Assembly (NCBI RefSeq): GCF_035984545.1
Contig: NZ_JAXCHP010000001.1
Location: 3,906,001 to 3,970,000 of the forward strand
Direction: 5' to 3'
Source: Cryobacterium sp. GrIS_2_6
GTDB lineage: Bacteria > Actinomycetota > Actinomycetes > Actinomycetales > Microbacteriaceae
DNA: 64,000 bases
The position numbers and the translations under genes are program-made. A model generated the notes under the pieces. That model was not told where the DNA came from, ran no database searches, and saw only the letters and a list, made by a program, of their open reading frames with translations. This document shows positions 1 through 7,133 of the stretch, in pieces; the stretch's first letter is position 1, and each line of letters begins with the position of its first letter.

Positions 1-273
1 ATCGGGCACCCCGCCGCCGGCAGCTTCCTCATTCTCGTCAGTGTGTCGTCCGCAACGGAGGCCCGGAGCATCACCGAACGCATCCAGACCGCGCTCGTCG
101 ACGAACCGGTCACGGACTCGTATCGAATCCGCCTGACCGCGAGTTTCGCCATCGCGGACACCTTCGACCACGGCTACGAGCTCGGCGTGCTCACGTCGGC
201 CGTCACCGAGGCCATCCGCACCCTCAAGCGCGGCGGTGGCAACGACATCACGGTCGTCTCCGAAGCCGCCTGA
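1..273 (+). CDS. C-terminal end of a degenerate GGDEF-domain protein (partial)
   Basis: The frame is open from base 1, so the gene starts outside the window. The 90 visible residues resemble the second half of a GGDEF (diguanylate cyclase) domain: a hydrophobic strand (FLILVSV), a helix (ARSITERIQTAL), a strand matching the usual T-x-S-x-A-x-A segment (LTASFAIA) and a final amphipathic helix ending KRGGGNDITVV. The signature itself appears to be AAGSF (residues 5-9) instead of GGDEF, so catalytic activity is doubtful; it may be a nucleotide-binding or regulatory relic. It points toward the lipoprotein gene, which is convergent. The domain call is a pattern-based inference from a fragment. Confidence 0.55.
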   Translation: MGHPAAGSFLILVSVSSATEARSITERIQTALVDEPVTDSYRIRLTASFAIADTFDHGYELGVLTSAVTEAIRTLKRGGGNDITVVSEAA

Positions 274-313
274 GACCTGACGGAATGAGTCGCGGAGACC
301 GGCCGGCCTGCGG

Positions 314-925
314 CTATCCGGCGGGGGTGAGCGCGACGGTGATCTCGTCGCTCGCCGTCGACTTGGCGAATGCCGCGGAGGTCGGCGTCGACTGCACGAG
401 GACCTCGTAGGTGAATGCGAGCGTGATGCTCGTCGCAGCGGGGTCGACCGCGGGCAGGATGAACGTCTGGCTATAGCTGTACGGGGTCTTGATCAGGTAT
501 CCGGGCGCGATCGAGGCCTGGTCGACCGAGGCGGGCGGGGCGGTCAGGGGACCGCTGGGGCCCTTCACGGACGCGACGACGCTCACCCGGGAGAGGTAGA
601 CGGCCTGGCCGTCGTCCGTGCCGAGGGTTCCGATCAGCGAGAAGCTGATCGGCTTGTTCGCGGCGGGTGTCCATTCGCCGATGTTGAGCGTCGACCAGTA
701 GTTCACGGCGAGGGTGACATCGCCGGCCTTGAGGTTGCGGGTCGTCGAACCGGTCGCGAGGTCGTTGATCACCGGAATGATCGGTGCCACCGAGAAGGTG
801 GCCGTCGGCGTGCTCGAGGCGAGACCCGTCGACCAGGGTGCCTGGCCGCATCCGCTCAGACCCGCTGTGAGCAGAAGGCCCAGACCGAGTGCGGGGAGCA
901 CTCGTGAGAGGGAACGAGCAGGCAT
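314..925 (-). CDS. Predicted lipoprotein of unknown function
   Basis: 203 residues. The ATG at 925 was chosen because it has GGAG upstream and opens a classic type II signal peptide: basic start MPARSLSR, a Leu/Gly-rich hydrophobic stretch, and lipobox LSGC with the lipidated cysteine at residue 26. The mature part is Ser/Thr/Ala-rich with several beta-strand-like segments (VTLAVNYWSTLNIG, SFSLIGTLG, LAFTYEVLV), which suggests a secreted beta-sandwich exposed on the outer face of the membrane. It is divergent from the glycosyltransferase gene, separated by 118 bp that must hold both promoters. No family was recognised. A role with the neighbouring polymer genes is only suggested by position. 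Confidence 0.75.
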   Translation of the reverse strand: MPARSLSRVLPALGLGLLLTAGLSGCGQAPWSTGLASSTPTATFSVAPIIPVINDLATGSTTRNLKAGDVTLAVNYWSTLNIGEWTPAANKPISFSLIGTLGTDDGQAVYLSRVSVVASVKGPSGPLTAPPASVDQASIAPGYLIKTPYSYSQTFILPAVDPAATSITLAFTYEVLVQSTPTSAAFAKSTASDEITVALTPAG

Positions 926-1043
926 GAGGACTCCCGTAGATCGTGGTTCAAGCCCGGACAGGGGGCTGCGCTTGAGCTTATCTTGCGGAGACCTTGGCCG
1001 GGGCTGTGGCAAAAGTTGCGGTTCGGATGGGAGAGTAAGACCT

Positions 1044-2498
1044 GTGAACGAGAACCCCCAGAATTCCCCGTATGTCAAGGCCCAGCCCCCGGTTGACCCT
1101 ACCCTCGCGGCCTACGCGAACGATTTCACGGAAATCGTCGACGCTCTGCCCGTGTTCCGCCCGACCATCGGGTGCATCGTTCCTGCGTACAACGAAGCGG
1201 ACTCCATCGCTTCAGTCCTGGATTCCCTGCTCGCCCAGACCCGTCTTCCCGACGTGATCCACGTCGTTGTGAACAACACGACGGACGACACGGTCGAGAT
1301 CGCCAGCCACTACGCCGGCCCGCACATGCGGATGACCGACGGTGTCGAACAGTTCACCGAGATCTTCGTCCACGACATCGGGGAGAACCCGGACAAGAAG
1401 GTCGGTGCGCTCAACTACGGCTTCTCACTTATCGAGGGCTGCGACTACCTCCTCGGCGTCGACGGCGACACCACCGCAGACCCCCGGGCGGTCTGGCACC
1501 TCGAGGCCGAGATTTCTTCCGACACCCGCGTCGGCGGCATCTCCGCCATTTACAGCATCGACGACAGCCAGATCGACGGCACGATGGGCAAGTTCCTCAT
1601 CGCCGGCCAGCGCACCCAGTTCGCCGCCTTCAACATGCAGAACATGCTCCGCGGCCGCAACATGGCCGTCCTGGGCGGGCAGTTCTCGATCTTCTCGATC
1701 CGGACCCTCCAGGAAGTCATGATCGACAGCAAGCAGTCCACTCCGTGGGTGAAGGACAGCGAGGTCGAGGACTCCCTCCTCTCCTTGCAGATCAAGAGCG
1801 CCGGCTACCTGACCAAGATCAGCGCCCAGGCCCGCGCCAACGTCGGCGGCATGACGACCCTGCGCGGCCTCGACGCCCAGCAGGTCAAATGGAACTTCGG
1901 CGCCATCGAGCTGATGTGGCCCGGCCAGCGCGGCGACACGAAGGGGCAGCCCTTCCACCCCAACCTCCGGCTCCGCTGGATCGAGAACTTCTCGATGGCC
2001 GTCAACATCCTCACCCGTGGTCTGTTCATCCTCCTGCTCGCCGCATCCCTGTCGATCGGCGCCTTCGTGTTCAGCCCGGTCTGGCTGATCCCGCCGCTCG
2101 TCGCACTGCTGCTCAACTTCCGCACGGCCTGGTCGATGAAAAACCGCAATGGACGGGACTTCTTCTTCGCGCTGGCCTGGTTCCCCGCAGAGATCTACAT
2201 GTGGGTGCGAATCGGACATTTCCTCAGGGCCTGGACGAAGTTCGCGAGCAACAAGCAGGTCGACAACTGGGCGGAGCAGGCCAAGGCAGAGCGCGGCTCC
2301 GGAAACGCCTTCCTTTTCCCGCTCATCTTCGCGACGGCCTTCTTCGCCGCGCTCGTGTTCATCTGGCTGCAGCTGCCCGTGGTGGCGCAGTCGACGGTCC
2401 TCTGGATCGGCTGGCCGATCCTCGGTGTCACCACCATCATCCAGACCCTCACCATGTTCGGCACACTCGTCAAGCGTCACCGGGGCTACCGGGTGTGA
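1044..2498 (+). CDS. Family 2 processive-type glycosyltransferase, membrane protein
   Basis: 484 residues from a GTG preceded by GGGAGAG. The N-terminal half is a GT-A fold: strand motif IGCIVPAYNEADSI, a DxD metal site in VDGDT (D140, D142), the general-base region SEVEDS (E242-D243) and QQVKW (Q279-W283), close to the Q(Q/R)xRW motif of cellulose, chitin and hyaluronan synthases. About four or five membrane segments follow (residues 315-475). There are no N-terminal membrane helices and no PilZ domain. It probably polymerises a nucleotide-sugar at the cytoplasmic membrane; the sugar cannot be read from sequence. A GH6 endoglucanase lies 2 kb downstream, which favours a beta-glucan product. 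It overlaps the next gene by 4 bp (GTGA). Confidence 0.85.
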   Translation: MNENPQNSPYVKAQPPVDPTLAAYANDFTEIVDALPVFRPTIGCIVPAYNEADSIASVLDSLLAQTRLPDVIHVVVNNTTDDTVEIASHYAGPHMRMTDGVEQFTEIFVHDIGENPDKKVGALNYGFSLIEGCDYLLGVDGDTTADPRAVWHLEAEISSDTRVGGISAIYSIDDSQIDGTMGKFLIAGQRTQFAAFNMQNMLRGRNMAVLGGQFSIFSIRTLQEVMIDSKQSTPWVKDSEVEDSLLSLQIKSAGYLTKISAQARANVGGMTTLRGLDAQQVKWNFGAIELMWPGQRGDTKGQPFHPNLRLRWIENFSMAVNILTRGLFILLLAASLSIGAFVFSPVWLIPPLVALLLNFRTAWSMKNRNGRDFFFALAWFPAEIYMWVRIGHFLRAWTKFASNKQVDNWAEQAKAERGSGNAFLFPLIFATAFFAALVFIWLQLPVVAQSTVLWIGWPILGVTTIIQTLTMFGTLVKRHRGYRV

Positions 2499-2983
2499 TC
2501 GCCCTACTCGAAGACGGGGCGCTCGAGACGCTGCTCAACCAGGTGGGCGGCGATACCTCGCTGCGCCACCGATTCCTGCGCGACTTCGTCGCCCTCTGGC
2601 CCAGCCGGGCCGAGCGGCTCGCAGAGTCCCTCGCCCGGCCTGACCTGGAAGAGGCGCACGTCGTCCTCCTCAGCATCCGTTCAACGAGCACGATGGTGGG
2701 AGCCGTCGTGCTCGAAGCGACCGCCGCCCTGGTGCACAGTGCGCTCTCCCGCAATGATCTGCCGGGATGCCTGCAACACATGCCGCGGCTTGTCGAGGTC
2801 GGCGAAGCCACCTGCGCCGAGCTCGCCGTGCTGACGACCAGGGCAGAAGACGCCGAACGCGCCCAGAAGGCCCGGCAGGAGCACCAGGGGCAACAGCAGG
2901 CTCAGCATGAGCAGCAGTCCCACTTCGGCGACCGTGCGGTTCCGCCGCAGCGCTGGGAATTCCCCGCGCCGCACGCGCACTGA
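2495..2983 (+). CDS. HPt-like protein lacking the phosphoacceptor histidine
   Basis: 162 residues, GTG start overlapping the glycosyltransferase stop, so translationally coupled to it. Residues 20-110 look like an HPt four-helix bundle (RHRFLRDFVALWPSRAERL, then a helix ending STSTMVGA and EATAALVHSAL). HPt proteins normally carry AHxLK(G/S)S before the VGA motif. Here the aligned stretch is LLSIRSTSTMVGA, placing Leu59 where the histidine should be; the nearest histidine, H55, is one helical turn earlier. The last 40 residues are Gln/His-rich and probably disordered. It may be a non-phosphorylated binding partner for a receiver domain. The HPt call rests on local pattern only. Confidence 0.55.
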   Translation: MIALLEDGALETLLNQVGGDTSLRHRFLRDFVALWPSRAERLAESLARPDLEEAHVVLLSIRSTSTMVGAVVLEATAALVHSALSRNDLPGCLQHMPRLVEVGEATCAELAVLTTRAEDAERAQKARQEHQGQQQAQHEQQSHFGDRAVPPQRWEFPAPHAH

Positions 2984-2991
2984 AACAGGGA

Positions 2992-3006
2992 CGGGCCTCA
3001 GGCCCG
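2992..3006. terminator. Small GC hairpin between convergent genes
   Basis: A 6-bp stem (CGGGCC / GGCCCG) with a 3-nt loop lies in the 54-bp gap between the HPt-like gene and the oppositely oriented response regulator. It lacks a T-run, so it is only a weak candidate for a bidirectional terminator. Confidence 0.35.
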
Positions 3007-3037
3007 CCCCCGCGGAGTTCCGGTGGAGAGCCGGGCC

Positions 3038-4267
3038 TCAGTCGTCTTCGGAAGCCGCCAGCCGGTAACCGACGCCGCGCACGGTCTCGAGCCAGCGCGG
3101 GGTGGTGAGGCTGTCGCCGAGCTTGCGGCGAAGGTTGCCCATGTGCGCTTCGACGGCACGCTTGTCGGCCTCGTTCACGTAGTACGCGGTCACGTAGCTT
3201 TCGCCGCGCAGGAGGAGAGCGAGGTCGGCCTTGCTGCGCACGCGGCGCTTGGAGTCGAGCAACGCGGCGAGCAGGTCGAATTCGGTGCGGGTGAGGTCGA
3301 GCTCCGCCGTGCCGAGCACCGCGAGACGCATTTCCGGGCTGAGGCGCAGGCCGTTGTGCTCCATCCAGTCCGCGGCCTCCGGAACGGCGGGCTGCGGCGC
3401 GATGAGTGCGAGCGCGTTCGAGGGGGCGGATGCCGGCGGCTGGGCCACAGGGGGAGCCGCCGGCGTCGGGGCGGTCGCCCAGCCCTGCGGGGGCGCAGGC
3501 GCGTACTCGACCGGGGCGGGGACCCAGCCAGATGGCGCGGGAACGTATCCGGGCGGCGGAGCCTGCTGGTACTTCACCGGCGGGGCGGCCTGCGGGGGCG
3601 GCGCCATCTGGTACTGCACGGGCGGTGCCTGCTGGTACTGCGGGGCCTGCTGGTAAGTCGTCGGCTGCGCAGCGGGCGGCTGCTGGTATTGCGGAGCCGC
3701 GGCGGCCGGACGGTACTCGACCGGAGGAGCCTGCGCGTACTCCGGCGCGGATGCGGCCTGCGCATAGTCGGTGGTGGACTGCTCTGAGGTCGCGTACTCG
3801 GCCGGCGCGGCCGGGAAGCCGGAGTCGTCGGAGGCGTCCGCAGACGGGGCATCCGCATAGTTCGAAGACGGTGAGACGAGGGCCTGACGGGGACGACGCA
3901 TCATGGCGTCGATCCTGGCGCGCAGTTCACGCGGGCGGAACGGCTTGGTCATATAGTCGTCTGCGCCGGCTTCGAGGCCCTGCAGGGTGTCGATTTCCTC
4001 GTCGCGCGCGGTGAGCATCACGATGTAGGTCGAGCTGAAGGCGCGAATGCGCTTCGCGGTCTCGAGGCCGTCCATGCCCGGCATGCTCACGTCGAGGGTC
4101 GTGACGATCGGGTCGTACGCCCGCACCGCGCGCACGCCGTCGACACCGTTGCTCGTCGCGATTGCGTCGAAACCGGCCTGGGTCAGCACGGCCTCGAGGA
4201 GATGTCGGATATCGTCGTCGTCCTCGATGATGACAGCAACGCGCCGCTCACTCTCCGTTGTTTCCAT
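3038..4267 (-). CDS. OmpR-type response regulator with a ~165-residue Pro/Gln/Tyr-rich linker
   Basis: 409 residues, against about 230 for the family. Residues 8-125 are a receiver domain: acidic cluster EDDDD, phosphoacceptor D59 in TTLDVSMPGMDG, and the conserved lysine K108 in MTKPF. Residues 303-405 are a winged-helix DNA-binding domain (LTRTEFDLLAALL, VNEADKRAVEAHMGNLRRKLG, VRGVGYRL). Between them residues 130-295 form a low-complexity segment of repeating Tyr-Gln-Gln-Ala-Pro-Pro-like units, predicted disordered. It is probably a DNA-binding regulator, but no cognate kinase is adjacent; a partner could lie upstream of the window. It sits between the glycosyltransferase/HPt pair and the GH6 gene, so it may control them. 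Confidence 0.85.
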   Translation of the reverse strand: METTESERRVAVIIEDDDDIRHLLEAVLTQAGFDAIATSNGVDGVRAVRAYDPIVTTLDVSMPGMDGLETAKRIRAFSSTYIVMLTARDEEIDTLQGLEAGADDYMTKPFRPRELRARIDAMMRRPRQALVSPSSNYADAPSADASDDSGFPAAPAEYATSEQSTTDYAQAASAPEYAQAPPVEYRPAAAAPQYQQPPAAQPTTYQQAPQYQQAPPVQYQMAPPPQAAPPVKYQQAPPPGYVPAPSGWVPAPVEYAPAPPQGWATAPTPAAPPVAQPPASAPSNALALIAPQPAVPEAADWMEHNGLRLSPEMRLAVLGTAELDLTRTEFDLLAALLDSKRRVRSKADLALLLRGESYVTAYYVNEADKRAVEAHMGNLRRKLGDSLTTPRWLETVRGVGYRLAASEDD

Positions 4268-4353
4268 GATCTATCTCCTAGCTGCTTCGGCCTGAGACCG
4301 AAAACGAACAATGAACGGTGTGCTGTCGAAGGGGGTGCCGCATGCACCGGGGC

Positions 4354-5352
4354 TTACCATCCGGCAGCCTTGGTGAGCGCGAGTGCCTGGGCGTTCCACC
4401 AGTCCCCCGCAGTGGGGCCGCCGTTGCAGGTTCCGTCGCTCTCGCCCGGCTGCTTGATCCAGAGGTTCGCATCCTGGGCGCCCTGGTTCGAGACGACGGA
4501 GGGCAGGACGCCGAGGGCGCGGCCGGGGGGATTGCACCACTCGCCGTTCGAGCCCGCGCCGTTGCGGGAGGTGTCGATCACATAGTGGGCGCCGTTGGTG
4601 AGGTCGGAGACCTGCTGTGCATACGCGTGCTCGGCCGCGGAGTCCATGTAGTTGGACACGTTCGTCGCGAACCCGCGTACGGAGGCGATGCCCGAGCGGT
4701 TGAGTAGCCCGGCCATCGCGGACGGGGCGATCCATTCGGAGTGGCCGGCGTCGAGGTAGACCGTTGCCCGCGTGGGTGCGAGCAGGTCGACCGCGGTGTG
4801 CACCTCGTGCACCCGCTCCTCGACGTTGTTGCACTGGGTTGCGAGGGAGAGGGCATCTGGCTCGAGAATCACGACGGCCTCGCGCAGCGTCAGGGTCGTC
4901 GCGATCGCCTTCACCCAGCCGGGGTATTCGAGTACCGAGAGTCCGCCGGCCGAGAAGTTGCCGCAGTCCCGGTTGGGGATTCCATAGAGAACGAAGACGG
5001 CGGTCTTCCCGTCCTTGATCGCGGCATCTGTGATGGTCGCGACCTCTTCGCCGACCGTGTCGAGCGGATACTTCTCCGGCGTCAGCCAGATCGCTGCGGG
5101 CTGGGCGGCGAGCCGCCTCAGCGCCGTCGCCGTGACCGAGGTCGCCCCGGACCTTTCGGCTGCATCCGCTGCGGCCTGCGCCGCAGAGGAGGACGGATTG
5201 ACGTAGAACGATGTGGTCGCCAGCGGGTTCACGGTCTGACCTCCGGGTACCTGCAGGGCGAAAGCGCTGACGAAGGTGCCGAGGGCAAGGACGGGCACCG
5301 CCAGGGCGATGATGCCGAGGACGAGACCTGTACGAGAGCCGGACGGATGCAC
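4354..5352 (-). CDS. Membrane-anchored GH6 endoglucanase/cellobiohydrolase
   Basis: 332 residues from GTG 5352. One hydrophobic segment (residues 8-34) acts as signal or anchor. The rest is a glycoside hydrolase family 6 domain with all the expected acidic residues: D129 in NRDCGNFSAGG, the catalytic acid D166 in VILEPDAL, D201 in YLDAGHSEW and D306 in KQPGESDG. Cysteines near 130/174 and 273/309 fit the two family disulfides. The enzyme should cleave beta-1,4-glucan outside the membrane. Actinobacterial cellulose-like polymer loci (CslA/CslZ type) encode a GH6 enzyme beside a family 2 synthase, so it could edit the product of the nearby glycosyltransferase rather than digest plant cellulose. 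No carbohydrate-binding module is present. Confidence 0.9.
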   Translation of the reverse strand: MHPSGSRTGLVLGIIALAVPVLALGTFVSAFALQVPGGQTVNPLATTSFYVNPSSSAAQAAADAAERSGATSVTATALRRLAAQPAAIWLTPEKYPLDTVGEEVATITDAAIKDGKTAVFVLYGIPNRDCGNFSAGGLSVLEYPGWVKAIATTLTLREAVVILEPDALSLATQCNNVEERVHEVHTAVDLLAPTRATVYLDAGHSEWIAPSAMAGLLNRSGIASVRGFATNVSNYMDSAAEHAYAQQVSDLTNGAHYVIDTSRNGAGSNGEWCNPPGRALGVLPSVVSNQGAQDANLWIKQPGESDGTCNGGPTAGDWWNAQALALTKAAGW

Positions 5353-5499
5353 GCATCCGCCCTATCGGGGGGGTTCGACAAATATGTTACGCAGGAGTAT
5401 CGTCTGACGGTTATCTGTCCCCTTTCGGCGTCCCATTTCGCCCCCAGTCCGGGGTGATCGGCGGCATCGGACGCGGTCAGGCGCGCGTGCGCGCGGCGT

Positions 5500-5505
5500 T
5501 ACACT
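5500..5505 (+). promoter_or_regulatory. Candidate -10 element of a leaderless mqo transcript
   Basis: TACACT lies with its last base 8 nt before the GTG start at 5513, and no Shine-Dalgarno sequence is visible between them. This spacing suits a transcript that starts at or next to the initiation codon, a common arrangement in actinobacteria. The -35 region is not recognisable. The divergent GH6 gene must use another promoter in the same 160-bp gap. Confidence 0.45.
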
Positions 5506-5512
5506 CGAACGT

Positions 5513-6994
5513 GTGAATCCAATGGCGCAGGTTGATGTCGTACTTATTGGTGGCGGCGTCATGAGCGCCACTCTCGGAACCTTGATCAAACAAGTGCAGC
5601 CCGACTGGAGTATTGAGGTCTACGAGCGCCTCGGCGAGGTCGCCCAGGAGAGTTCGAACCCCTGGAACAACGCCGGGACCGGTCACGCTGCCCTGTGCGA
5701 GCTCAACTACATGCCCCAGGCGAGCGACGGAAGCGTCACCGCCGACAAAGCCGTGAGCATCAATGAGCAGTTCCAGATCAGCCGCCAGCTCTGGTCGTCC
5801 CTGGTCATCGACGGCGTTCTTCCCGAACCGACGAAGTTCATCAACTCGACGCCGCACATGACGTTCGTGCACGGCAAATCCAACGTCGAGTACCTGCGCA
5901 AACGGTTCGCGGCGCTCAAGGACCAGCCGCTCTTCCACGGGATGGAATACAGCGAGGACCCGGCCGTCATCGGCACCTGGACCCCGCTGCTCACGAAAAA
6001 TCGCCCGAAGAACCAGCGCATCGCCGCGACCCGGATCGCGTCGGGCACCGATGTCGACTTCGGCGCACTCACCCGCTACCTCTTCGACGACCTCGCGACC
6101 AAGGGCGTCGGCGTCCACGTCAACCAGCAGGTCACCGGCCTGAAGAAGCTGACGGACGGCACCTGGCGGCTGAACCTCCGGCGCCTCGTCGGCGGGCATC
6201 CCAGCACGGTGAAGGCCCGCTTCGTGTTCGTGGGTGCCGGCGGCGGTGCGCTCGCCCTGCTGCAGCAGAGCGGCATCCCCGAGGCGCGGGGCTTCGGCGG
6301 CTTCCCGATCAGCGGCCAGTTCCTGCGCACAACCAATCCCGCGGTCGTCGCCCAGCACCAGGCCAAGGTCTACGGCAAGGCCGCCGTCGGCGCCCCGCCG
6401 ATGTCGGTCCCGCACCTCGACACCCGCCACGTCGAGGGGGAGGCCTCGCTGTTGTTCGGGCCTTTCGCGGGGTTCACGCCCAAGTTCCTCAAGTCGAGCA
6501 CCTGGTTCGACCTCCCCTTCTCTGTCCGTGGGCACAACATCGGTCCGATGCTCGCCGTCGCCCGGCACAACGTCGGCCTGATGAAGTACCTCTTCGGCGA
6601 GGTCTTCGCGTCCCGCACTGCCAAACTCAAGGCCCTGCAGGAGTTCATGCCGACGGCCAAGATGGCCGACTGGGAGCTCATCACCGCGGGCCAGCGTGTT
6701 CAGGTGATGAAGAAGGACCCGAAGGAGGGCGGAGTGCTGCAATTCGGCACCGAGGTCATCACCTCGGCCGACGGCAGCATCGCCGGCCTGCTCGGGGCAT
6801 CCCCCGGGGCATCGACCGCGGCTCCGATCATGGTCGACCTGCTCCAGCGCTGCTTCCCCGAGCAGTACCCGGCCTGGGAACCGCGACTCCGCGAACTGAT
6901 CCCGAGCCTCGGCACGACCCTGTCCGACGCCCCCGCCCGCGCCGCAGCCTCCCTCGCCGCGACCGCCGCGACCCTGCACCTCACCAACCCCTGA
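5513..6994 (+). CDS. mqo: Malate:quinone oxidoreductase
   Basis: 493 residues, the normal length of the family. It oxidises L-malate to oxaloacetate and passes electrons to menaquinone on the inner face of the membrane, a TCA-cycle step. The N-terminus has the FAD-binding motif DVVLIGGGVMSATLG, followed by the typical ERLGEVAQESSNPWNNAGTGHAALCELNY region (stated here as a landmark at residues 39-67). The C-terminus has the second FAD contact GLLGASPGASTAAPIM. GTG 5513 keeps the FAD strand close to the N-terminus. It is monocistronic, followed by a palindrome at 7001-7069 that may end transcription. Confidence 0.96.
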   Translation: MNPMAQVDVVLIGGGVMSATLGTLIKQVQPDWSIEVYERLGEVAQESSNPWNNAGTGHAALCELNYMPQASDGSVTADKAVSINEQFQISRQLWSSLVIDGVLPEPTKFINSTPHMTFVHGKSNVEYLRKRFAALKDQPLFHGMEYSEDPAVIGTWTPLLTKNRPKNQRIAATRIASGTDVDFGALTRYLFDDLATKGVGVHVNQQVTGLKKLTDGTWRLNLRRLVGGHPSTVKARFVFVGAGGGALALLQQSGIPEARGFGGFPISGQFLRTTNPAVVAQHQAKVYGKAAVGAPPMSVPHLDTRHVEGEASLLFGPFAGFTPKFLKSSTWFDLPFSVRGHNIGPMLAVARHNVGLMKYLFGEVFASRTAKLKALQEFMPTAKMADWELITAGQRVQVMKKDPKEGGVLQFGTEVITSADGSIAGLLGASPGASTAAPIMVDLLQRCFPEQYPAWEPRLRELIPSLGTTLSDAPARAAASLAATAATLHLTNP

Positions 6995-7000
6995 CCAATC

Positions 7001-7069
7001 CGACGGAGTTTTTGCGTTTTCTGTCCGTGAGCGGGCGGTTTCGGCTCGTTTTCGACAAAATCTCCGTCG
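7001..7069. repeat. Palindromic element downstream of mqo
   Basis: The outer arms CGACGGAG (7001-7008) and CTCCGTCG (7062-7069) are perfect complements, and pairing continues inward past one mismatch through five more bases. The 40-nt interior is T-rich and G-rich in blocks. It starts 7 bp after the mqo stop, so it may serve as a transcription terminator or mRNA 3' stabiliser. Its compact two-armed structure also resembles a dispersed palindromic repeat; copy number elsewhere in the genome cannot be seen here. Confidence 0.5.
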
Positions 7070-7098
7070 AATCGGTGAGGGTGGATGCCGCGGCACCC

Positions 7099-7127
7099 TT
7101 GCGCAAGTATCGAACGTGTGTTCGAAT
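7099..7127 (+). promoter_or_regulatory. LexA (SOS) box overlapping a candidate leaderless promoter
   Basis: Bases 7110-7125 read TCGAACGTGTGTTCGA, an exact match to the mycobacterial/actinobacterial SOS box TCGAAC-N4-GTTCGA. It overlaps a possible promoter: TTGCGC at 7099-7104, a 17-nt spacer, and TCGAAT at 7122-7127, whose last base is 7 nt before the ATG at 7134. LexA bound here would cover the -10 region. The box is read directly from sequence. The promoter hexamers are weak and inferred from spacing. Confidence 0.8.
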
Positions 7128-7133
7128 GTAAGC

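Noticed and set aside
714..1043. Longer N-terminus for the glycosyltransferase
   Set aside because: The extension overlaps the divergent lipoprotein gene and is not transferase-like; GTG 1044 has its own ribosome-binding site.
1172..2494. Extension of the HPt-like gene far upstream in the same frame
   Set aside because: The upstream part lies under the glycosyltransferase in another frame and is Arg/His/Pro-rich noise; GTG 2495 gives the coupled overlap.
5503..5520. Possible second LexA box before mqo (TCGAACGTGTGAATCC)
   Set aside because: Only the left half-site matches; the right half should read GTTCGA and does not.
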